A stretch of DNA of 10,209 nucleotides, taken from NCBI GenBank assembly GCA_045592165.1, contig JAZNUG010000173.1:1-10209 (forward strand), in the 5' to 3' direction. Position numbers and translations under genes: made by a program. The stretch comes from SFEL01 sp045592165. GTDB taxonomy: Bacteria > Bacillota > Clostridia > Christensenellales > CAG-138. Shown one piece after another: positions 1-6,630 of this stretch (the stretch's first letter is position 1; every line of letters begins with the position of its first letter). Under the pieces are notes generated by a model. The model saw nothing but the letters and a program-made list of their open reading frames with translations. It made no database searches and was not told the DNA's origin.

Positions 1-90
1 TTACTAAACTTATTTCTAATTTGATTCAAAGTTGTTATCTAATTAATTCGTTTTAGAGTTATTTCACACCCACCAACACACAAATTTCTG

Positions 91-471
91 ATGTTGGTCG
101 CCCTAAAACTTGCTTTAATATTTTTTGTCTGCTATTATCTGAAAAACACCAAGAAACAGAAGGTAGCGGATTCGACTAACTCCCCTATAAATCAGTCTCA
201 GGCTTCAGATGTGGCATGTGGCAAAAACGCAGACAATCAGCCTATTGCTGCGCAGCAGCACTAGGCTGAACAGCCCACCAATGGTGAATTCATCGCCTTG
301 GTTGCCGACAAATTAATCCTTGAATCCGCCCGTGAAAAAGGCGGCAAGGCGGAGATCCAAAACGTCATATAATCAGGCAAAAATTGCGGGTTGAGGGCTT
401 CGCAGGCTGTTCGCCCTCACGCCGACCAACACAGCAAACTCCTACTGAAAATCATGGGAAAAACCTACTAA
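91..471 (+). pseudogene. Stop-interrupted reading frame, possible decayed gene
   Basis: One frame runs from ATG 91 through an in-frame TAG (262-264) and TAA (370-372) to a TAA at 469-471. The first 57 codons encode a short hydrophobic N-terminus (about residues 2-17, ending in a Cys-Tyr-Tyr) followed by a Lys patch and a Ser/Asn/Gln-rich polar stretch, like a small membrane-anchored or exported protein. The next 35 codons, between TAG and TAA, read as a plausible amphipathic segment (EFIALVADKLILESAREK). No Shine-Dalgarno sequence precedes ATG 91. I do not recognise the family. The best reading is a decayed small gene beside an integrase remnant, but chance openness in AT-rich DNA cannot be excluded. 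Confidence 0.25.
392..419. other. Inverted repeat (7-bp stem)
   Basis: TGAGGGC at 392-398 pairs with GCCCTCA at 413-419 across a 14-nt loop. It lies 20 nt after the TAA at 370-372. There is no T-run on either side, so it is not a convincing intrinsic terminator. It is the only GC-rich patch in the first 600 bases. Confidence 0.35.
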
Positions 472-531
472 CATTTTTTCCTGAGCCGACCAACTCCTTC
501 TGTTTATTGGGTAAGGATTATACCTACAAAC

Positions 532-615
532 AGGAGGAGTTTCATTTTGAAAGCAGATTTCGACCAACATATTGATGAGTATATGAGGCACTGCAGGTCA
601 AGCCAAACATTGTAA
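532..615 (+). pseudogene. Truncated N-terminus of a tyrosine recombinase/integrase
   Basis: A strong ribosome binding site AGGAGG (532-537) lies 9 nt before TTG 547, which opens a 22-codon frame ending at TAA 613-615. The peptide begins KADFDQHIDEYMRHCRSSQT. This matches the start of the N-terminal SAM-like domain of clostridial tyrosine integrases, where a 'DFD..I..YM.YC' pattern precedes the Leu/Lys-Thr-Leu turn. Full-length members are about 300-400 residues, so nearly everything is missing, including the Arg-His-Arg-Tyr catalytic residues. The frame stops inside the left arm of the hairpin at 606-651, which suggests the break lies there. It is probably a remnant of an integrated element. 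A genuine 22-residue peptide is the less likely alternative. Confidence 0.5.
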
Positions 616-660
616 AGTCTATCCTTAAAAAGGAACCGTATTTACAATGTTCATTTTTTT
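606..660 (+). terminator. Long hairpin followed by T-run
   Basis: AACATTGTAAA (606-616) is a perfect 11-bp inverted repeat of TTTACAATGTT (641-651). Inside it, TCCTT (622-626) pairs with AAGGA (630-634) around a 3-nt loop, so the whole segment can fold into one rod. A run of seven T follows at 654-660, which fits an intrinsic terminator reading rightwards. No T-run exists on the left, so it does not look built for the decarboxylase gene that ends at 681 on the other strand. The stem is AT-rich, so it may be a weak terminator or a mobile-element scar. Confidence 0.5.
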
Positions 661-680
661 GCTTTTAACGGGTCAGCATC

Positions 681-2018
681 TTATTCCTTTACAACACTGC
701 ATTGTTCGATACCGTAATATTCAAAGCACTTAACAGCATGTCTGTCTACCCGCTCACCGCATACAAGTATGGGCACAGCAGGTGGGCAGCCCACTCCCGC
801 CGCCGCAAGTATTCGGCCTTCCGCCCTGCACACGGGTACTGTTTCCATTGGGGCCAGGGCCGCGTCACGTACAGACATTGCCCGCTCCGCCCTGCAGAAA
901 ACGGGGGGTTTTTCCTCTATGGATATTCTGCGGGGTATTTCCCAAAGTGCCGCTTCAAGCTTCCTTAAACCTGCCGCCCCCGTTTCGGGGGTAACCATAA
1001 ATACCACATGGTCAGCATCAGCAAACTCGCAAACTATGCCTTTTTTCATCAGCAAGGCAGCAAGCTGACTGCCGTGATATCCCATCGGCTTTGTTTTTAC
1101 GGTCAGCTTCAGGGGTTCATCCCCATATAGTGCAAAACCGCCGCCCGCAAGCCGTTCCTTCAGGCGCTCAGCCTCAGGAATAAAGTCCGCAAGCATCTCG
1201 CTATATTTTTCAAGGTAAAGATTTGCCCTGTCCAATGATTGCAAAACAAGATACGAAGGACTGGTTGAACCAAAGAGGGACATGGAATTCTTTGCAGCAG
1301 CAATAATTCCTGCCGAAACAGACTCTCCGATATGTAAATATGCTCCCCCGGTAAGCACTGGAAGGGTCTTATGGGCAGAACTGCAGCACATATCCGCACC
1401 CAAATCTATGGGGAAGCGGGAATCCGGCAGAAATTTAAGATATGCCCCGTGGGCATTATCCACCAACAGTAGCACATCATGCTTTGCGCACACTGCGGCA
1501 AGGGAAGCAATATCCGCCATATTACCGAGATAATCCGGAGATGTAATATACACGGCTGCAGGCATATCTGCCCCGGAGCACAGCGCATCATCCAGCTCAC
1601 CTGCTGTGATCTTGCAGGAAAGGTAGCTATCCCCGTTTTGGGGATACAGCCACATCACATCAATCCCCAGCAGTGCCGCCCCACTCATAAACGCCTTGTG
1701 AGCATTACGTCCTGCAGCAATAAGCGGCTTTCTGCCCTTCTCTCTGCCATGCATCAGGGCCAGATGCAGCATGGCCTTTATGCACTGGGATGAACCCTCT
1801 GTGGAATACATCGTGGTACAGCCGAAAAGTCCGCCTGCGTTTTTTTCGCTCTCGGCAATAATTCCGTCTGCCTCATACAGGCTGTCTGCCCCGGGTATTT
1901 CAGTTATATCCCATTGCTCAATACCCAAAAGGGGTACCCCCTTATGGCCCGGCATATGCAGGCGCAGTGAGTCCCCTTTGATATAACTGTTTACAAAATC
2001 ACATATGGGTGTATTCAT
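681..2018 (-). CDS. PLP-dependent Orn/Lys/Arg-type decarboxylase
   Basis: A 445-residue fold-type I PLP enzyme of the Orn/Lys/Arg decarboxylase group, which removes CO2 from a basic amino acid to give a polyamine precursor such as agmatine or cadaverine. Family marks are the N-terminal HMPGHKG (21-27), His107 in GRNAHK (expected to stack on the cofactor), Asp187 and His190 in VDNAHG, and the Schiff-base Lys217 in SSAHKT. The C-terminal domain has CPPAVPILVCGE (411-422), a version of the usual PPG-PhxPGE signature with Cys420 where Pro is common. Length is slightly below the 470-490 of clostridial SpeA/YaaO-like relatives. It starts 3 nt after the scfB stop, with only a weak GGTG upstream, so translation is probably coupled to scfB. 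The substrate cannot be read from sequence. Confidence 0.88.
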   Translation of the reverse strand: MNTPICDFVNSYIKGDSLRLHMPGHKGVPLLGIEQWDITEIPGADSLYEADGIIAESEKNAGGLFGCTTMYSTEGSSQCIKAMLHLALMHGREKGRKPLIAAGRNAHKAFMSGAALLGIDVMWLYPQNGDSYLSCKITAGELDDALCSGADMPAAVYITSPDYLGNMADIASLAAVCAKHDVLLLVDNAHGAYLKFLPDSRFPIDLGADMCCSSAHKTLPVLTGGAYLHIGESVSAGIIAAAKNSMSLFGSTSPSYLVLQSLDRANLYLEKYSEMLADFIPEAERLKERLAGGGFALYGDEPLKLTVKTKPMGYHGSQLAALLMKKGIVCEFADADHVVFMVTPETGAAGLRKLEAALWEIPRRISIEEKPPVFCRAERAMSVRDAALAPMETVPVCRAEGRILAAAGVGCPPAVPILVCGERVDRHAVKCFEYYGIEQCSVVKE

Positions 2019-2021
2019 AGC

Positions 2022-3401
2022 TTATTCACCCAGCGCCCTGGCAACGGCCACCATAATGGCACATTCCATGCGCTTCTTAAAGAGTTTGCAGCCCTTTTCG
2101 TATACTCCGGTTACGCTGCCCGTTGCATGGTATGCATTGGCTGCACATCCACCTGAACAATACAGCCTTGCCCAGCAATCCCTGCACTCGGCATGGGCAT
2201 ATACATTGCAAGAGGCAAATTCATTCTGTATTTCTTTATTTGTAACTCCCTGCCAGATATCTCCCAGCTTAAACCTTTCCTCACCCACAAACTGGTGGCA
2301 GGGGTAAAGATCTCCCCATGGAGTGACCGCCATGTATTCGGTGCCGCTGCCGCAGCCCGAAATGCGCTTATAAATGCAGGGACCGCCCGACAGGTCTATC
2401 ATATAATGATAGAAAGTAAAGGGGCGCCCTTCCTTATCCCGCTGCAGCATCAGCTCGGCCAGCTTCTCATACTGGTCCATCACCACTGCCATATCTTCAT
2501 CGGTAAGGGCGGATGGATCTCCCTCGGCACACACCACAGGCTCCATGCTGAGCTCGCTGAAACCCAGATTCAGCATCTGCTGTATATCATTTAAGAAATC
2601 GGGATTGGCATGGGTAAATGTGCCGCGCATATAGTACTCTTTGCCGCCGCGTGCCTCCACAAACTTCTGAAACTTGGGAACGATATTGTCCCAGCTTCCG
2701 TTGCCTGCAAAGTCCACACGGAATCTGTCGTGTATTTCCTTGCGTCCGTCAAGGCTAAGTACCACGTTGCTGCATTCCCTGTTGGCAAAGTCTATGACGT
2801 CATCATTCACCAGCACTCCGTTGGTGGTAAGGGTAAAGCGGAAGTTCTTCCCTTTTTCCTTTTCTACGCTCCGTGCATAGGCCACAAGATCCTTTACGAC
2901 CTGAAAGTTCATCAGCGGCTCGCCGCCAAAAAAATCCACCTCAAGATTGCGGCGGCTGCCCGAATTTTCCATGAGGAAGTCCAGCGCCCTCTTGCCTACT
3001 TCAAAGCTCATCACAGCCCTGTCGCCGTGATACTTGCCCTGGCTGGCAAAGCAATATGAACAGTTAAGATTGCAGGTATGGGCAACGTGCAGACACAGCG
3101 CCTTTACTACCCCCGCTGTTTTTTGCTTCAGCTCGCCCGCCATAGGCTCAAAGGTATCCTCGGCAAAGAGCCTGCCGTCATCCTTAAGCGCCTGCACCTG
3201 CGCATAGCACTCCGCTATATCGTCGGAGGTTATATCCTCACGGCCCGCATACTTCTGCTCCATTGCGGCAATAATCATTTCCTTCGGCCCGGTTTCAAAC
3301 ATGCCGATAATATCATACGCAACCTCGTCTACAGCGTGAACAGAGCCGGAGCATACATCCAGTACGATATTGCAGCCGCCTGTTTTGTATTGATGGATCA
3401 T
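2022..3401 (-). CDS. scfB: SCIFF peptide maturase, radical SAM/SPASM enzyme
   Basis: A 459-residue enzyme expected to form a thioether bond in the SCIFF precursor using S-adenosylmethionine and iron-sulfur clusters. Residues 1-95 form a small domain suited to binding the precursor leader (RRE-like). The radical SAM domain follows, with CNLNCSYC (Cys110, Cys114, Cys117) holding the catalytic cluster and GGEP (159-162) contacting SAM. The C-terminal SPASM region carries Cys342, Cys350, Cys368, Cys398, Cys406, Cys409, Cys415, Cys419 and Cys438, enough for two auxiliary clusters. Length matches the TIGR03974 maturase family, whose characterised member is CteB. An SD-like GGGAG lies about 10 nt before ATG 3401. 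The gene lies 60 nt downstream of the peptide gene on the same strand. Identification is firm because enzyme and substrate occur together. Confidence 0.96.
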   Translation of the reverse strand: MIHQYKTGGCNIVLDVCSGSVHAVDEVAYDIIGMFETGPKEMIIAAMEQKYAGREDITSDDIAECYAQVQALKDDGRLFAEDTFEPMAGELKQKTAGVVKALCLHVAHTCNLNCSYCFASQGKYHGDRAVMSFEVGKRALDFLMENSGSRRNLEVDFFGGEPLMNFQVVKDLVAYARSVEKEKGKNFRFTLTTNGVLVNDDVIDFANRECSNVVLSLDGRKEIHDRFRVDFAGNGSWDNIVPKFQKFVEARGGKEYYMRGTFTHANPDFLNDIQQMLNLGFSELSMEPVVCAEGDPSALTDEDMAVVMDQYEKLAELMLQRDKEGRPFTFYHYMIDLSGGPCIYKRISGCGSGTEYMAVTPWGDLYPCHQFVGEERFKLGDIWQGVTNKEIQNEFASCNVYAHAECRDCWARLYCSGGCAANAYHATGSVTGVYEKGCKLFKKRMECAIMVAVARALGE

Positions 3402-3426
3402 TTTCTCATTCTCCCTTATATAAGAA

Positions 3427-3450
3427 AAAATGCCACCGAAGTGGCATTTT
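3427..3450 (-). terminator. cUUCGg hairpin between scfA and scfB, probable attenuator
   Basis: On the minus strand a 10-bp stem closes a UUCG loop with a C-G pair, the very stable cUUCGg tetraloop. It is followed by six U (A-run 3425-3430 on the plus strand). It lies in the 60-nt gap between the scfA stop and scfB start. The position suggests partial termination or RNA end protection, giving many transcripts of the short peptide gene and fewer of the enzyme. The stem is symmetrical, with four T also on the plus-strand side (3447-3450). Confidence 0.8.
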
Positions 3451-3461
3451 GCTCAGTGCAA

Positions 3462-3614
3462 TTACTTGCTTTCCTTAGCGCTTTCGCACTTCTGGTTTGC
3501 GATACCGCAGCTGGTCTTGCATGCGGACTGGCAGGAAGCCTGGCACTCGCCGCAGCCGCCGTTCTTTGCGCTTTCGCACAGGTTACGAGTCTGGATAGTC
3601 TTAATATGTTCCAT
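3462..3614 (-). CDS. scfA: SCIFF six-cysteine ranthipeptide precursor (50 aa)
   Basis: A 50-residue peptide starting MEHIKTIQTRNLCESA. The core carries CGECQASCQSACKTSC (21-36) and a last Cys43, the six-cysteine spacing that defines SCIFF precursors (TIGR03973). Cys13 in the leader is an additional seventh cysteine. The N-terminal part is the recognition leader; the core is crosslinked by ScfB into a thioether-bridged ranthipeptide. In the characterised homologue CteA, as recalled, Cys32 is joined to Thr37; here residue 32 is Cys but residue 37 is Gly, leaving Thr34 as the only threonine in the core. ATG 3614 is preceded by AGAAGGTGA (3619-3627) and a good sigma-A promoter. The product class is thought to be secreted and has been linked to signalling in some clostridia. 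Confidence 0.96.
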   Translation of the reverse strand: MEHIKTIQTRNLCESAKNGGCGECQASCQSACKTSCGIANQKCESAKESK

Positions 3615-3650
3615 GATGTCACCTTCTATTATAATAGATTATTTGTTTAT

Positions 3651-3679
3651 ACTTTAGCACACCACATCAAGCATGTCAA
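3651..3679 (-). promoter_or_regulatory. Sigma-A promoter of the scfA-scfB-decarboxylase operon
   Basis: On the minus strand a perfect TTGACA (plus 3674-3679) is followed after 17 nt by TAAAGT (plus 3651-3656), four of six matches to TATAAT. The predicted start is near 3644, giving a leader of about 30 nt before scfA. A second TATAAT-like string in that leader is too close to the gene to be preferred. Confidence 0.75.
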
Positions 3680-3892
3680 CTTGGGGCGAAAATTCTTATG
3701 ATTATCGCGGTGTATCAGGTAAACGGCGCAATGTATAGCTAAGCTGTTGAAGGCATTATCATTTGCAATTAATACCGGCTATCACGCCCAAGCACACCCC
3801 AAATAATATATTCTTCTCCCCCGTGTGATTAATTATCGCGCTGTGTTCCTTTTCAACGAATGTGCCATTTATAATTATTCGGCAAGTCTTTT

Positions 3893-4011
3893 TTATGCAC
3901 GAGTTTTTAACACTTTTCAACATCAAAAATCCCTTTGAATGTGGATAACCATGTTGATAACATTGATAACTCCATGTTTATCCACTCTGTATATACTGTT
4001 ATTTATGCATT
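3893..4011. promoter_or_regulatory. Cluster of DnaA-box-like 9-mers
   Basis: Against the DnaA box TTATNCACA, there is a perfect box on the minus strand at 3940-3948 (TGTGGATAA). One-mismatch boxes occur at 3893-3901 (TTATGCACG), 3952-3960 (TGTTGATAA, minus) and 3978-3986 (TTATCCACT). Weaker ones occur at 3961-3969 and 4003-4011. That is six related 9-mers in about 120 bases of AT-rich, divergently flanked DNA. No dnaA, dnaN or rpmH is in the window. The GC trend also does not flip cleanly here, because the plus-strand zinc genes to the right are C-rich. A DnaA-titrating or DnaA-regulated site is at least as likely as an origin. Confidence 0.4.
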
Positions 4012-4024
4012 TTATTCGGCCAAT

Positions 4025-4032
4025 CGTACAAT
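4025..4032 (+). promoter_or_regulatory. Possible sigma-E -10 element for the SPOCS gene
   Basis: CGTACAAT differs at one base from the sporulation sigma-E -10 consensus CATACAAT and lies about 118 nt before ATG 4150. The -35 position, 14-15 nt upstream, reads TTATGCA, a poor match. SipL-type genes are sigma-E controlled in known spore formers, so the site is reasonable but unproven. Confidence 0.22.
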
Positions 4033-4149
4033 GTGGAATTCCATAATTTATTTCCGTAGGTCGCATTACCGTACATTTTGCCGCCCCTCCTGTCATAAGC
4101 ATATATAACAGACAAACCATTTTTTGACTATTGAGAGGAGCATTGCGGC

Positions 4150-5610
4150 ATGGAACTCATATGGAAAGAGCTCCCCGGGGAGCAGATGATATATTCCGGA
4201 TTGGCTCAGGCGGCAGTGGAGGGAGATATCCCTCTGCCTGAGGGACGCAGCCTGCGGGAGGTGCTGTCCTGCACAGGCAGCGTTACTCTGGTCAGCGCTG
4301 CGGCGGGGACAGACTGCGTAACGGCAGAGGGCACGGTAAGCGTGGATATCATATGCACCGACGGCAATGTGTTTGCCTTTTCCTCACGGGCCGCCTTCCG
4401 TCATGTTATCCCTGCGGAAGGGGTGCAGGAAGGAATGACCGCCCAGATACAGCCCAGCCTTCAGTCCCTTGAGCTGATAAACCAAAACGGAAAGCTGCAT
4501 CTCAACGCCGTTGCGGATATGGCCGTATTGGTTACATCACCCGGCGGCATAAGGGTTCTGTCCGGCATATCCGGCGTGGAGGATGCGGAGCAGGATACCC
4601 GGGAGCTGTCCCTTGCCTGCCGCTGCGACGAGCAGGCCGGAACTTTGCATATCCGCGAGGAATTGGAAGCCCCCTTTGCATCCTCCGTGCTTTACAGCGA
4701 GGTATGCGCCGCGCTGCGTGAAGTGATCCCCTCCTCAGGCGGCATTACCCTTGAGGGCACGCTGTATATCTCCGCCCTTGTGGAAAGCCGCACAGGCGTA
4801 CTGAGTCAGCTTTGCCGTGCAATCCCCTTCAGCCAGAGGGTGGAAGGGTCAGGGCAGGCGCCCATGTGGGGCGAAGTTACTGCTGCAGCGTGGGATGTGC
4901 GTGCATCCGAGGAATTCGGCATGGTAATCGCTGATGTGCGGCTCAATTACCGCCTATTCGGCCGCAGCTGCGTAAAGGCAGCAGCCGCAGCGGATATCTT
5001 TTCCCCCACCCTGCCCTTTGACTGCCGCCACAGCACAATACGACCCTGTTCCTTCCTGGGCTGCATACATCACCGCCATTCATTGACGGAAAACATCATT
5101 CTGCCGGAAGGTCTCCCCGATGCTCAGCGGGTGATATACACCGCCGTACGTCCCCTCGTCACCTCCAGCGGCATGGAGAACGGCCGCCTTATCGTGGAAG
5201 GCCTGCTGACCCTGCGGGTAATCTACGCAGGGGAAAGCGGCAGCATATTCACATTCAATGAAGATATTCCCTTCTCCGTTGAAACGGATGCCCCCGGCGC
5301 TACCGATGCCCTTATCCATGCATCCGCCAGCGCATCCGCATCAGGCGGCGGCCGCTCCCTTGAGCTCAGCGGCACAATACTGCTGTCTGCCTGCCTGTAC
5401 ACAGCAGAAAACATAACCGTCCTGTCCGGCATAGAGGAATGTGAACCAATGGAAACGCCCCACGGACTGATGGGCTATTTCCCCTCCCCGGGAGAAACCC
5501 TCTATTCCATTGCAAAGCAATTCCGCACCAGCCGAAAAAACCTCAGGCGGTGCAATAATGACCTTCCTGAGGTGCTTACGGGAGAAGAAAGAATAGTATT
5601 TATTTGCTGA
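4150..5610 (+). CDS. SPOCS (DUF3794) and LysM protein, SipL-like spore coat morphogenesis factor
   Basis: A 486-residue protein with three repeats of the SPOCS/DUF3794 beta-rich domain, roughly residues 30-130, 170-275 and 317-425. Each begins with a short lead such as LPEGRSLREV or LPEGLPDAQR and contains an 'hVEGxLxhxhhY' strand (clear at VEGLLTLRVIY, 349-359). The last 45 residues (441-486) are a LysM fold starting at GYFPSPGETLYSIAKQF. There is no signal peptide or membrane segment, so it should act in the mother-cell cytoplasm at the forespore surface. This is the layout of SipL, which in Clostridioides difficile binds SpoIVA through its LysM end to attach the coat. ATG 4150 follows GAGAGGAG with an 8-nt gap. 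The gene stands alone. Assignment to the family is strong; orthology to SipL is probable. Confidence 0.85.
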   Translation: MELIWKELPGEQMIYSGLAQAAVEGDIPLPEGRSLREVLSCTGSVTLVSAAAGTDCVTAEGTVSVDIICTDGNVFAFSSRAAFRHVIPAEGVQEGMTAQIQPSLQSLELINQNGKLHLNAVADMAVLVTSPGGIRVLSGISGVEDAEQDTRELSLACRCDEQAGTLHIREELEAPFASSVLYSEVCAALREVIPSSGGITLEGTLYISALVESRTGVLSQLCRAIPFSQRVEGSGQAPMWGEVTAAAWDVRASEEFGMVIADVRLNYRLFGRSCVKAAAAADIFSPTLPFDCRHSTIRPCSFLGCIHHRHSLTENIILPEGLPDAQRVIYTAVRPLVTSSGMENGRLIVEGLLTLRVIYAGESGSIFTFNEDIPFSVETDAPGATDALIHASASASASGGGRSLELSGTILLSACLYTAENITVLSGIEECEPMETPHGLMGYFPSPGETLYSIAKQFRTSRKNLRRCNNDLPEVLTGEERIVFIC

Positions 5611-5617
5611 CACAGCA

Positions 5618-5646
5618 AAGCCCCTGCGAAAACCGCAGGGGCTTTT
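5618..5646. terminator. Bidirectional terminator between convergent genes
   Basis: An 11-bp GC-rich stem, AAGCCCCTGCG (5618-5628) with CGCAGGGGCTT (5634-5644), closes a 5-nt loop. It is followed by TTTTATTA on the plus strand and by TTTG on the minus strand. It starts 7 nt after the SPOCS gene stop and ends 5 nt before the permease stop, so it can serve both. Confidence 0.9.
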
Positions 5647-5650
5647 ATTA

Positions 5651-6589
5651 TCACAGTATCATCATCAGCACCGGTATCACCGCAAATGCCAATATGGTGG
5701 AAATAGTTGCGCCCTTGGCTGCATACTGTTCATCTGCCCCAAGGCCGGAAGCCTGTACCGTTACCTGGGTCATGGTGGGCATGGTCACTTCCACAACATA
5801 GGTATCGTGGGCAATGCCGGTAAGGCCGAATGCCATACACAGCGCCATGCACAGCAGCGGGGATGCGATAAAGCGCATTATCATGGTGGCAGGCAGACCC
5901 CGCTCCAGCTTTACCTTGCCAAGACCGGTTTCATACATTACAAAGCCGGAATAGATAAGTCCCAGAGGGGATACCATATTGCTCATGTATTTGGTATAGC
6001 TCATTACAAAGCGGGGAAGCTGAATATCCAGCGCCAGCAGCAAAAAACCTATTACTATGCCTATGAAGGGGGGATTCTTCAATACCACCTTAAGGCCGGC
6101 AAGGGAGAAGCCGCTGTCCTCCACGGCGGAACGGCGGATAAGCCATACGCCCACCGTCTGGAAAAACATCGTGTTCATCACGTAATACCACATTACGAAT
6201 GGTATGCAGGTTTCGCCGAACAGCTCAAGGCACATGGGATAGCCGATGAATACGGAATTGGACAGACTGCACATGGTGATAAATACGCCCGTCTGCTTTT
6301 TGGGCAGCTTCAGCAGCCTTGCAAGCAGCGCCGCCAAAACCGTCAGCAGGCCGATATTCAGCAGCGGCACAGCTATCAGCGCCCCTGCTCCGCGGAACAT
6401 TTCCCTTGTAAAGTTGGTCTGAATGCTGTTTATGCACATGAACGGCATTGCCACCCATATGATCAGCTTGTACATCATGGGCTTGTGCTCAGGCTTTATC
6501 CAGCCCTTGTATCCCATGAAATAACCTGTTGCCATTATCAGCATCACCACCAGCACGGCGGATACGGAATTTAAAAAAGTACTAAGCAT
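5651..6589 (-). CDS. AEC-family (auxin efflux carrier-like) permease
   Basis: A 312-residue integral membrane protein with about ten hydrophobic segments, the normal size and layout of bacterial AEC transporters (two five-helix halves). The first helix is at about residues 8-25. The conserved segment SNSVFIGYPM (110-119) sits in the broken helix that lines the transport path in this family. A hydrophilic linker near 152-160 separates the halves, and the second half carries VEVTMPTMTQ (266-275). Known bacterial members move malonate, malate or other organic anions; the substrate here is unknown. ATG 6589 is preceded by AAAGGA on the minus strand. It is a single gene with its own promoter, divergent from the zinc operon and convergent with the SPOCS gene. 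Confidence 0.88.
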   Translation of the reverse strand: MLSTFLNSVSAVLVVMLIMATGYFMGYKGWIKPEHKPMMYKLIIWVAMPFMCINSIQTNFTREMFRGAGALIAVPLLNIGLLTVLAALLARLLKLPKKQTGVFITMCSLSNSVFIGYPMCLELFGETCIPFVMWYYVMNTMFFQTVGVWLIRRSAVEDSGFSLAGLKVVLKNPPFIGIVIGFLLLALDIQLPRFVMSYTKYMSNMVSPLGLIYSGFVMYETGLGKVKLERGLPATMIMRFIASPLLCMALCMAFGLTGIAHDTYVVEVTMPTMTQVTVQASGLGADEQYAAKGATISTILAFAVIPVLMMIL

Positions 6590-6630
6590 TAATATTGTCC
6601 TTTATGTATGTACTGTTATTGCATTTTTCA

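Larger units (their letters stand above)
3680..4149. other. Divergent intergenic region, AT-rich, no gene seen
   Basis: These 470 bases separate the minus-strand scf operon from the plus-strand SPOCS gene. No reading frame here has a convincing family signature or start. Besides the DnaA-box-like cluster at 3893-4011, the region holds an imperfect 13-nt direct repeat: ATTATCGCGGTGT (3701-3713) and ATTATCGCGCTGT (3832-3844). Base composition is clearly more AT-rich than the flanking genes. The promoter of the SPOCS gene must lie here, but the only candidate is weak (see 4025-4032). Confidence 0.6.

Noticed and set aside
50..62. GTTTTAGAGTTAT resembles the start of type II CRISPR repeats
   Set aside because: Only 13 nt match, there is a single copy, and no spacers, anti-repeat or cas genes are present.
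384..575. Plus-strand open frame of 63 codons
   Set aside because: It has no ribosome site, low-complexity composition and no family resemblance, and it overlaps the integrase remnant in another frame.
3416..3622. Minus-strand 68-codon frame over scfA
   Set aside because: It is an out-of-frame shadow rich in Ala and Arg; the true peptide gene is in a different frame of the same strand with a good ribosome site and the SCIFF signature.
3078..3701. Plus-strand 207-codon frame
   Set aside because: It runs antisense to scfB and scfA; it is open only because of their codon bias and has no start signal.
3923..4120. Minus-strand 65-codon frame in the divergent intergenic region
   Set aside because: It has no ribosome site, no recognisable domain, and overlaps the DnaA-box cluster.
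5807..6574. Plus-strand 255-codon frame
   Set aside because: It is the antisense shadow of the AEC permease, with His/Gln/Tyr-rich composition unlike a real protein.
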